From NCBI GenBank assembly GCA_016180645.1, contig JACPAV010000002.1, positions 1 through 64,000 on the forward strand: a stretch of DNA of 64,000 bases, given 5' to 3'. The notes beneath the pieces were generated by a model. That model worked only from the letters and a program-made list of their open reading frames with translations, was not told the DNA's origin and made no database searches. Below are positions 7,214 through 14,225 of the stretch, one piece after another; position 1 is the first letter of the stretch; every line of letters begins with the position of its first letter. Position numbers and translations under genes: made by a program. Source of the stretch: Nitrospirota bacterium (lineage in GTDB: Bacteria; JACPQY01).

Positions 7214-8959
7214 CTACTTGACCTCCTTCAAGCCCACGAGGGTGTAGCCGACGCTCAACGTGGATGAGGCAGACGCGCATCCGGACTCGAGGCTGCCAGG
7301 ATTTCCTGAGAGGGACCATCCCGATCCACTGGCTCCACCTGCATCGGCACAGAGCACTTTTGCCGTGCCGGCGGTTCCCACGGCGCTCAGTCTACTGAAC
7401 CCCGAGATGATGGCGACTTTGTTGTACGCCTGAAAATTGAGCTTTCCGTCCGGATCCGCCCCGATGTAAAAGAATTGAATGTTGTTGTTGGTGGACACAT
7501 TGACGTCTGTCGCCTTGGTCACCATCGGCCTTGCATCCACCGCGTAGATCGTTTTGGCGGCGTCCTCTTTGATGGAGTAGAGCTCGAGGCGGAAATCCAT
7601 CTTGGGGAGGTTGAGGACGTAGGTTTCCCGCAGGACCGTCTCGCTCACTTTGTGGGGCACCGGCGCGAGGCGGGCGGGCGTGGGCGTGATCGCGTTTCCG
7701 TTCTCGTCCCTGACCGGCTCCTGGCCATCGGCCGGAGTCTGCCCATACAGAAAGCCCTCGGGGTTCAAGACCAGGTCCAAGACAAACTGCACTTTGTTTT
7801 CCAAATCGGCCTGGGTGATCGTGAATGCCTTCTGGAATCTGAAGACACCCTTGGTGAGGCTCTGTCGAACGATCATCTCCTGGGAAGATCCCGGTGTGCC
7901 CGCCAGATTGTCCGGCTGCGTAAAGAAAACCGAACTCGTCCCCGTGCCGCTCTGGAGGATCACCGGGCCATCCTTGGTCACCAGCGTTCGACCATCGTTC
8001 ATGGTGAGTTCGGCGTTGATCTTGGCGGCGGGCGCGTCTTCGACGATCGCCCAGACGTAGTCGCCGGCCACACAGGATGAGCCGGTCCCGGAACCTTCTG
8101 TTCGACCATCGTCCCGAGTTCCTTCCGTTGATCCCGTTGTCTCCTTCGGGCAGTCGCCGGGGCAGACGAAAGGGTACTCGCCTTTGTCCTTCTCGCACAC
8201 CCCGTTGTTGTTGCAGTATCCGCTCTGAGTCTGCCTTTCGGGGGCCGCAGTTGTGGTGCAGGGCGCCAGCTCGGTCTTGATGTTCTGAAGCCTATTTAGA
8301 TCATTGGGGTCGATGACGCTCACGAACTTCGCGTCGTCCGCCTTGGCGTTGTCACCGTTGTAGTTCTCCCAGTAACTCAGGCCCTTGGAGGTTTGTTCGG
8401 GATCCATATGCAGGATGATGCAGTTCCTGAATGCGTTGTTGATTTGGTGCCCCGACCCTCCCACCGTGGCCCCCTCCTCCTTGCAGATCAGAATGCGCAG
8501 AACGTAGGCCCGCAGGGATTTGATCTGGGCTCCGAGGGACTGGCCCTGCACCTTGGAACTTGAGGATTGCCGCCGCGGCAACGCCTCTTCGAAGGCTCCA
8601 GACCCGACCCAATCCCAGAAGCGGGGGGGCGCGCCGGGAAGAGGCTCGAGAGTCGCGTTACGGACATTGGTTGTGATGAGGGCCTTGGTCGGGATGACGA
8701 CCGGTTCGGGCGGTTTCGTCACCGGCGGTTCAGGCGGCTTCACGACGGGAGGCGGCTCGGTCTTGGTTGTATCGGTTTGCGTGGTCGTTGAGGTCGGTTG
8801 CGTAGTCGGCGCGGCCGGCTCCTCAGCTGGCGCGCTTGGCGTTGTGGTCTGCGTCGTTTTCGGCTCGCTTCCTCCACAACCGCCGGGCGATGCAGCCACA
8901 TTGAAGACAAACAAGGTAACCAATATTCCGATGGGAGCAATCCAACGCTTGGTGCTCAT
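7214..8959 (-). CDS. secreted PGGCGG-family protein 1 (unknown function)
   Basis: 581 residues with an AAGGAAGGA ribosome site. A hydrophobic N-terminal segment ends in VAASPGGCGGSEP, followed by a Thr/Pro/Lys linker of about 65 residues, then NATLEPLPGAPPR, a motif shared with the next two genes. Around residues 235-265 is a Cys cluster (CNNNGVCEKDKGEYPFVCPG) resembling the C-x-C-GE-CPxDC motif of many exported proteins. The C-terminal half aligns over its full length with the protein at 10370-12070 (for example AKTIYAVDARPMVTK versus AKTIYAVDLRVIATK, and closing YTLVGLKEVK versus YTLVTMKEIK). Exported either by signal peptidase I at the AAS site or as an atypical lipoprotein (PGGC lacks the Leu of a lipobox). 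I do not recognise any function. Confidence 0.8.
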   Translation of the reverse strand: MSTKRWIAPIGILVTLFVFNVAASPGGCGGSEPKTTQTTTPSAPAEEPAAPTTQPTSTTTQTDTTKTEPPPVVKPPEPPVTKPPEPVVIPTKALITTNVRNATLEPLPGAPPRFWDWVGSGAFEEALPRRQSSSSKVQGQSLGAQIKSLRAYVLRILICKEEGATVGGSGHQINNAFRNCIILHMDPEQTSKGLSYWENYNGDNAKADDAKFVSVIDPNDLNRLQNIKTELAPCTTTAAPERQTQSGYCNNNGVCEKDKGEYPFVCPGDCPKETTGSTEGTRDDGRTEGSGTGSSCVAGDYVWAIVEDAPAAKINAELTMNDGRTLVTKDGPVILQSGTGTSSVFFTQPDNLAGTPGSSQEMIVRQSLTKGVFRFQKAFTITQADLENKVQFVLDLVLNPEGFLYGQTPADGQEPVRDENGNAITPTPARLAPVPHKVSETVLRETYVLNLPKMDFRLELYSIKEDAAKTIYAVDARPMVTKATDVNVSTNNNIQFFYIGADPDGKLNFQAYNKVAIISGFSRLSAVGTAGTAKVLCADAGGASGSGWSLSGNPGSLESGCASASSTLSVGYTLVGLKEVK

Positions 8960-8980
8960 GGTGTCCTTCCTTTCGGTCGG

Positions 8981-10366
8981 CTAAGGCTGGCTGTCAGCCA
9001 GCGAGACTTCGTTGAAGGTCAGTGGAGAAAGACTTTCAAACCAGACATCCCCTGCGGTGAAGCGCGGTCCGGCCGGATGCATGAGAAAGTCCAGATCCTC
9101 TGCTTTCATGACGCGAAGGCCGGAATTGCCGGAGCAGTCCCCTGAGCCGGAGCAGGAGGCGACGGCGGAATAGTTCGAAGGGTTGAGGAGCAAGTCGGCA
9201 GTACCCGAATTGATGTCCTTGTACCCGATACCCTTGAAGCCGGCCGCCGGATTTCCCCGGATGGTGTGAAGGAGAGTGGAATCTCCGATCTTGTGCTTGT
9301 ACAGATTCCCCACCGCGCCTTGGTAATCCGTCACCTGACTGAAGACTCCATCTGAATTGACGGTTCCGGCAATCCGAACCCTCGCATGTCGGTTGTAGGC
9401 GGTTTGGACGTTTTCGTCCGGTTGGGGATTGTCGTAGTCCTGATTCTTCTGTTCATATCGAAGAACGCCCATCTGGGTATCAAGATGAAACGTGTAGGCG
9501 TCATTCTTGTCGCTCTCCTTGATGAATCTACCCGCACCCACTGCAAGCCCTTCTCCGTCTTTGAGCAGGAGCTGAAGGTTCAGTGATTCGCCCTGGATGA
9601 CGGTAACAATCTGAAGGCTTCGATCCCAGGCTCCCGTCTTGCCAAACGCAGAGGGTGAGGAGGCGGTGATGGTGACCTGGATCGGCTGGGCGGGAAAATT
9701 GGGGACAAAATTATCCGGGAAGCATTCGGAGTCGGCGGGGTTGACGGTGGCCGTTCGCGATGAGCCATTGTAGGTCAGGTCGGGCACGGCCTTTTCCGCA
9801 AGGCACACGAAGCCGCGGGTTAGGAGCATCCGGCCCAGGGGACTTTCCGGCCCCGTGCCGGGTTGCTTTAGAACGCAATAAAACAGCGCCGGCGCGTATT
9901 TCGGGTCAAGGTCCGGGAGCGGAATTCCCGAAGCATCCAGCGGCGATGCGCCATCCGTGCACGTCGGTTCGAGTTGGACCGGATATCGGAACATGCCGGG
10001 CAACGAGGCGCGAGGGGGCGCGCCCGGGAGGGGCTCCAGCGAGGCGCCACGCGCGGTGCTTCCTCCGATCAGACTCGACCCGCCGGCGGTCATGGAGGTC
10101 GTCACCGCGTTCGTCACTTTCAAGAGCACGTCGCTCGCCTTCGAGGGCTTTGGGGGCGCTACGGAGGTCGTCCCGGTAGTCGGGGTCGTTGGAGTCGTCG
10201 CTTCGGGAATAGCGGCTTGATCGCTGCCGGTGGTCGCCGTGGACGTGCCGGTCGCCGTGGCGGGCGAGCTCTCCTTCTCGCTTCCCCCGCATCCGCCGGG
10301 TCCTGCTGCAACCCCAATGGCGAAAACGCCGGACAGGAGAAGGCCTGTTGTGAAAGTTTTTCGCAT
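8981..10366 (-). CDS. secreted PGGCGG-family protein 2 (unknown function)
   Basis: 461 residues. The N terminus repeats the family plan: hydrophobic segment, VAAGPGGCGGSEKES, Ala/Thr/Pro linker, then ASLEPLPGAPPR at about residue 110. After that it diverges from the two neighbours. The rest contains paired cysteines but no CPxDC motif, a region with VRIAGTVNSDGVFSQVTDYQG, and a Cys/Ser/Gly-rich stretch (CSGSGDCSGNSG) near residue 405. It begins 3 bp after the stop of protein 3 and ends 21 bp before the start of protein 1, so the three are almost certainly one transcript. Function unknown. It may be a distant paralogue or a protein sharing only the export module. Confidence 0.78.
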   Translation of the reverse strand: MRKTFTTGLLLSGVFAIGVAAGPGGCGGSEKESSPATATGTSTATTGSDQAAIPEATTPTTPTTGTTSVAPPKPSKASDVLLKVTNAVTTSMTAGGSSLIGGSTARGASLEPLPGAPPRASLPGMFRYPVQLEPTCTDGASPLDASGIPLPDLDPKYAPALFYCVLKQPGTGPESPLGRMLLTRGFVCLAEKAVPDLTYNGSSRTATVNPADSECFPDNFVPNFPAQPIQVTITASSPSAFGKTGAWDRSLQIVTVIQGESLNLQLLLKDGEGLAVGAGRFIKESDKNDAYTFHLDTQMGVLRYEQKNQDYDNPQPDENVQTAYNRHARVRIAGTVNSDGVFSQVTDYQGAVGNLYKHKIGDSTLLHTIRGNPAAGFKGIGYKDINSGTADLLLNPSNYSAVASCSGSGDCSGNSGLRVMKAEDLDFLMHPAGPRFTAGDVWFESLSPLTFNEVSLADSQP

Positions 10367-10369
10367 AAC

Positions 10370-12070
10370 CTATTTGATCTCCTTCATGGTAACCAATGTG
10401 TAGCTGGTATCTATCGTTGACGCCAGTGAAGCGCAACCGGCCGCGGGAGTGCCGCCGACACCGGCCAGATTCCATCCTGTACCTTCTCCGGAGGCGGTCA
10501 AGTCACTACAAATAACTTTGGCCTTCCCTGTCGCCCCTTCGGCTGCCAGCCTCGTGAATCCGGAGATGATCGGGGTTTTCAGAGGGTTCTGGAAATCGAT
10601 CTTATCATCCGCGTTCGGCACCACATAGGAGATGGCCGTGTCGGCCAGTGCGGCGGTGGTATCCTTTGTGGCGATCACTCGAAGATCCACGGCATAGATG
10701 GTCTTCGCCGGGTCATCCTTGACAGAGTACAAATCCAACCTGGCATTGTAGGTCGGTAGCGTGAACAGATAGCTCTCAAGAACAGTGTTTGAGCTACCTC
10801 GGCGCGGCACCGGGCCCACACGTAGGTTCGAGACAAAAATGCTGTTGCCGCTCAGGTCTTGCATCTGGGCCAAACCGAAGGGGGGGTTGCGGTAGCCTTG
10901 GAGAAGGCCGGCGGGGTTGAATATAATGTCGAGTGTAAACTGGGCTTGGCTGTCTAGGTCCGCCTGTGAAATCGTGAACGGCGACTGGAATTTGAAGATG
11001 CCTCCCACGTAGGAGGACACGGCGACTTCCTGTGAGGACCCGGAGGTTCCTTCAAGGTTCTCCACCGTAACGATCGTCCATGGAGTTCCTGCTCCAGCTT
11101 CACGAAGCGTTACCGGGCCTTCCCTGCTCACCAGTGTGCGCCCATCATTCAGGATCAACTCCCCGTTGACCTTTACGAACGGGGCTACCTGGAACACACC
11201 GTACACATACGACTTGGCCGCCGCACCCGCCGCCGATGTCGTCCCTCCCACTGAACAATCCTGGGGACAGTTGGCTTCATTTTCCCCGAGTGGCGCTTCG
11301 CATGTGCGGTTGAGATTGCAGGGGCCCGGCTGAGGTCCACTGATCAATGTCCCCATGTTCAGCCCACTGTTTAGGTCCACCGGGATGTTCTGCAACTTGG
11401 CGGCGAGATCCTTCGCATCCATGAGGTTGACAAAATTCCCCGAGTCGGCCTTTGCCTGATCGACCGTGTAGGAGCTGCTTGCGGCGAGTGAACCGCCGGG
11501 TTCCGGGGCCTTGTAGAGTTGGAAACAATTCGTGCTTTCCTGAAACAAATTCCCTCCGCCTCCGGGGCCGTTGAGTTGGTAGCCCTGCTCATTGCAAATG
11601 GCGACGCGAAGGAGATAAACCTTGAAAGATTTCAGTTGGGACGCCGTGGACTGACCGACGATCTGGGCTGAAGTCATCTGGAGCCGAATCGGGCTCTCAA
11701 GAAAGAACCCCGGCAGTTTCGAGAGTCTTTCGGAAGCCCGAAACGAGCCTCCGGCGTCACCGGTACCGAATAGGATCGTTCGGGGTGGCGCTCCGGGAAG
11801 CGGCTCCAGCGTGGCATTCCGAACATTAAGCGTCAGTGTCGCCTTCTTGGCTGAGATTGCAGGCGGCTGGTCCGTGGTGGAGTCGGATGTCCCACCCGGC
11901 AATTGCCCGGGCTTCGTTGGATCCGTCGGTTGGGTGGTGGGCTGAGTCGCCGTGGCGGGCGTGCTCTCTTTCTCTCCACCGCCGCAGCCGCCGGGGGAGG
12001 CGGACGCGCCGAAGGCCAGCGTGAGGGCCAGCCCGGCCGTGACCATGAGGTGCTTTTGGTTCTTCATCAT
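10370..12070 (-). CDS. secreted PGGCGG-family protein 3 (unknown function)
   Basis: 566 residues, ribosome site GGAG before ATGATG. It has a hydrophobic leader ending GASASPGGCGGGEKES, a Thr/Pro linker, NATLEPLPGAPPR (about residue 90), a segment shared with protein 1 (SQLKSFKVYLLRVAICNEQG versus AQIKSLRAYVLRILICKEEG), a Cys motif CNLNRTCEAPLGENEANCPQ around residue 250, then ILNDGRTLVSREGPVTL and a C-terminal half homologous to protein 1. Repeated ITQADL and IISGF elements suggest beta-rich modules. It is the first of the three paralogues in transcription order. Exported, probably periplasmic or surface exposed. Function unknown. Confidence 0.8.
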   Translation of the reverse strand: MMKNQKHLMVTAGLALTLAFGASASPGGCGGGEKESTPATATQPTTQPTDPTKPGQLPGGTSDSTTDQPPAISAKKATLTLNVRNATLEPLPGAPPRTILFGTGDAGGSFRASERLSKLPGFFLESPIRLQMTSAQIVGQSTASQLKSFKVYLLRVAICNEQGYQLNGPGGGGNLFQESTNCFQLYKAPEPGGSLAASSSYTVDQAKADSGNFVNLMDAKDLAAKLQNIPVDLNSGLNMGTLISGPQPGPCNLNRTCEAPLGENEANCPQDCSVGGTTSAAGAAAKSYVYGVFQVAPFVKVNGELILNDGRTLVSREGPVTLREAGAGTPWTIVTVENLEGTSGSSQEVAVSSYVGGIFKFQSPFTISQADLDSQAQFTLDIIFNPAGLLQGYRNPPFGLAQMQDLSGNSIFVSNLRVGPVPRRGSSNTVLESYLFTLPTYNARLDLYSVKDDPAKTIYAVDLRVIATKDTTAALADTAISYVVPNADDKIDFQNPLKTPIISGFTRLAAEGATGKAKVICSDLTASGEGTGWNLAGVGGTPAAGCASLASTIDTSYTLVTMKEIK

Positions 12071-12085
12071 AGTGCTCCGATCCCG

Positions 12086-12262
12086 TTATGGAATGTTGAA
12101 GATGAGGATGCGATTGGCGGTATTGTCAGCGGCGTAAAGGCGGCCGTTGGCGCCGTCGTATGCCAGCCCCTTGACCCCGCCGCAAGCGAAGACAAGCAGC
12201 GCCAGCGCCGGAGGCCGCAACAGCCGGGAAACCCTTCGACCGATTCCAATATTAGTTCTCAT
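12086..12262 (-). CDS. small lipoprotein fused to a single NHL-type beta-propeller blade (likely deletion remnant)
   Basis: 58 residues. The ATG at 12262 has an excellent ribosome site (CAGGAGGGAGAC), which is why it is chosen over longer frames. The protein is a lipoprotein signal (LALLVFACGG) joined almost directly to one NHL/SMP-30-like repeat (VKGLAYDGANGRLYAAD, then RILIFNIP) and stops. NHL proteins normally carry several blades, so the middle has probably been lost by an internal deletion. It lies 15 bp upstream of secreted protein gene 3 and may be co-transcribed. It could be a pseudogene or a leader-like small lipoprotein. Confidence 0.6.
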   Translation of the reverse strand: MRTNIGIGRRVSRLLRPPALALLVFACGGVKGLAYDGANGRLYAADNTANRILIFNIP

Positions 12263-12385
12263 GTCTCCCTCCTGAGCACATTGTGACACCTGAACTCTGG
12301 GGCTGATGGATCTCGTCCGAATTGAGGCTACAGCCGGTTTGCCCTCCACATTCCGTCCGAGCTTGACGCGCATGGTACCCACCTT

Positions 12386-12646
12386 TCACTCCGGCTTCAA
12401 TGGATGATGGCGCTCAGCATTTGATCCTGCCCCGAGAACGGGGTCTGTTCCCCGGCCACGTGATGCGTCCTGCCGCCAAGAGGGTTCCGCCGGCAGGAAC
12501 GCCCTTCGAATCCCGACCGGAGAAGGGGACGTTTGGACGACCCCGCCTGATCGGTTGCCGCTCGCCGCTGCACATCCGGTTGAGAAGGCGGTGAGCAATC
12601 CCATGAGCACGAGCAGGAACGCCGAGATCCACGTGGCGGGACGCAT
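12386..12646 (-). CDS. small putative lipoprotein
   Basis: 86 residues beginning MRPATWISAFLL, with GAGGTG eight bases before the ATG. The leader LLVLMGLLTAFSTGC is a plausible lipoprotein signal with the Cys at about residue 24. The remainder is low complexity, Arg/Pro/Ser rich, with no recognised domain. The gene starts 10 bp after the stop codon of the histidine kinase on the same strand and is probably co-transcribed with it. Confidence 0.5.
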   Translation of the reverse strand: MRPATWISAFLLVLMGLLTAFSTGCAAASGNRSGGVVQTSPSPVGIRRAFLPAEPSWRQDASRGRGTDPVLGAGSNAERHHPLKPE

Positions 12647-12656
12647 GGTTTTCACC

Positions 12657-14072
12657 TCAGCACGCCATCCCATCGCGCTCGCGGGTCTTCTCGGCGGAAC
12701 CTGCGCCATTCGCTCGCGTTCGGGCATCAAGAGCTTCTCGGACCTTCAGCGCCAAGCCGTCGAGTGTGAAAGGTTTCTGGATGAAATCGGCACCTGGGGT
12801 GCGGTTGCCGTTCGAGGCCATACGGCGCTCCGTGTAGCCAGACATGTAGAGCACCCGGATCTCCGGAAGTTTTTCGCGCAATCGCTGAACCACTTCGATG
12901 CCGCCCATGCGGGGCATGACCATGTCCGTGATCAAGAGATGGACCGGCCCGTTGTGCGATTCCAGCGCCCTGAAGGCCTCGATTCCGTCGGCCGCCTCGA
13001 TAACGGTGTAGCCGGTGGCCGTGAGGAATCGCGCCGCGAGATCTCGGACCATTCGTTCGTCCTCCACGAGGAGGATGGTTTCCGTGGCCGATTCTGCCGG
13101 CTTCTGTTTCGCCTCCACCCCGCACGGCGCGCCCCCCGCCGACGCGCGAGGGAAAAACACTTTGAAGGTCGCCCCGCGATCCGGCTCACTGTAAACGGAC
13201 ACGTGCCCGCCGCACTGCTTTGCAATTCCATACACGGTGGCCAGTCCCAAACCGGTGCCCTCCCCCTTCGCCTTGGTGGTGAAGAACGGTTCGAACACCC
13301 GCGAGAGGGTCTCACCATCCATCCCATGCCCCGTATCGCTCACCGCCAGCATGACATGGAGTCCCGGCTTCGCCTCGGGATGCTGAGACACGTAGGCTGA
13401 GTCGAACTCGACGTTCTGGGTCTCGATCGAGATGCGGCCTCCCATCGGCATCGCATCGCGCGCATTCACCGCGAGGTTCATGAGAACCTGCTCCACCTGG
13501 CTGGGGTCTGCATGGATCTTTCCGATGCCGGCCCCCAAGCCGACCTCAATGGCGATGTCCTCCCCTACAAGGCTCCGGAGAAGTTTGCTCATGTTCTCGA
13601 CGATGACGTTGAGATCGATGACCTCGGCGTGGACCGACTGTTGGCGGCTGAAGGTGAGAAGCTGGCGCGTGAGGGCCGCAGCGCGTTCGGCAGATCGGAC
13701 GATCTGCTGAACTTCAAGCCGAACCGGATCGTCCGACGGTAGACGGCGCATGACGAACTGGCCGTGTCCTAGGATGACCGTCAGGAGATTGTTGAAGTCG
13801 TGTGCGATCCCGCCCGCCAGCCGCCCGATCGCCTCCATCTTTTGGGATTGCCGGCGTCGTTTCTCATATTGATTCTTCTCGCCGTCCCCAGAGCAACGCG
13901 GCGCGGGGCGGTGCCGCTCTTCACGCACGTTCCTTTCACCGTCCCCGCAGCGGAGCGGAGCGGGACGTCTCCTCTCCTCCAGTTTCGATCCCATGCTTCC
14001 ACCCTTGTCCGCCGCGGCGGACTTGCGGGTGAAATCACCTTTCGACGTTTCCGTGTTTCTGAACGTGGCCAT
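12657..14072 (-). CDS. hybrid histidine kinase without a sensor domain (HisKA-HATPase-REC)
   Basis: 471 residues, ribosome site GAGGGGGT. Residues about 79-145 carry the phosphoacceptor helix with the H box LAGGIAHDFNNLLTVILGH (His91). The ATPase domain follows with N box NLAVNARDAMP, G1 SDTGHGMD, F box FEPFFTTK and G2 GEGTGLGLATV. A receiver domain at about 329-450 has LLVEDE and the phosphoacceptor Asp in LLITDMVMPRMGG, plus the conserved Lys in FIQKPF. No membrane segment or input domain precedes the kinase. Instead the N-terminal 75 residues are basic and contain a tandem 19-residue repeat encoded by a palindromic DNA element. It is the first gene of the minus-strand cluster leading to the PGGCGG proteins and is divergent from the large kinase/sigma54 activator. 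Phosphotransfer partner unknown. Confidence 0.9.
   Translation of the reverse strand: MATFRNTETSKGDFTRKSAAADKGGSMGSKLEERRRPAPLRCGDGERNVREERHRPAPRCSGDGEKNQYEKRRRQSQKMEAIGRLAGGIAHDFNNLLTVILGHGQFVMRRLPSDDPVRLEVQQIVRSAERAAALTRQLLTFSRQQSVHAEVIDLNVIVENMSKLLRSLVGEDIAIEVGLGAGIGKIHADPSQVEQVLMNLAVNARDAMPMGGRISIETQNVEFDSAYVSQHPEAKPGLHVMLAVSDTGHGMDGETLSRVFEPFFTTKAKGEGTGLGLATVYGIAKQCGGHVSVYSEPDRGATFKVFFPRASAGGAPCGVEAKQKPAESATETILLVEDERMVRDLAARFLTATGYTVIEAADGIEAFRALESHNGPVHLLITDMVMPRMGGIEVVQRLREKLPEIRVLYMSGYTERRMASNGNRTPGADFIQKPFTLDGLALKVREALDARTRANGAGSAEKTRERDGMAC
13863..13976 (-). repeat. tandem GTCCCC/GGAG palindromic element inside the histidine kinase gene
   Basis: Two consecutive 57-bp units encode ERRRPAPLRCGDGE-RNVRE and ERHRPAPRCSGDGE-KNQYE. 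Each contains a dyad of the type CGTCCC...GGGACG around a GCGGAGCGGAGCGGG core (plus-strand sense). Related elements lie at 41224-41260, 46443-46502 and 51497-51533. Confidence 0.65.
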
Positions 14073-14125
14073 ACCCCCTCAAGAGCAAGCGTCAGGCCAA
14101 ACGCTCCCGACCTGCGAACTGCATG

Positions 14126-14152
14126 GATAATATAGTTATGTATTATACTTAT
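14126..14152. promoter_or_regulatory. AT-rich promoter region between divergent regulators
   Basis: ATAATATA-gttatg-TATTAT forms an imperfect inverted repeat in an otherwise G+C-rich intergenic region. TATAAT occurs on the minus strand and TATACT on the plus strand, so both the histidine kinase and the large kinase gene could be read from here. No convincing -35 boxes were seen. Confidence 0.4.
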
Positions 14153-14225
14153 ACGAACACGGCGACCACCGGTTTCCGCGTTACGCGTGGTTGTTTGTCA
14201 CGTCACGTGGCGATTTGCACCGTGC

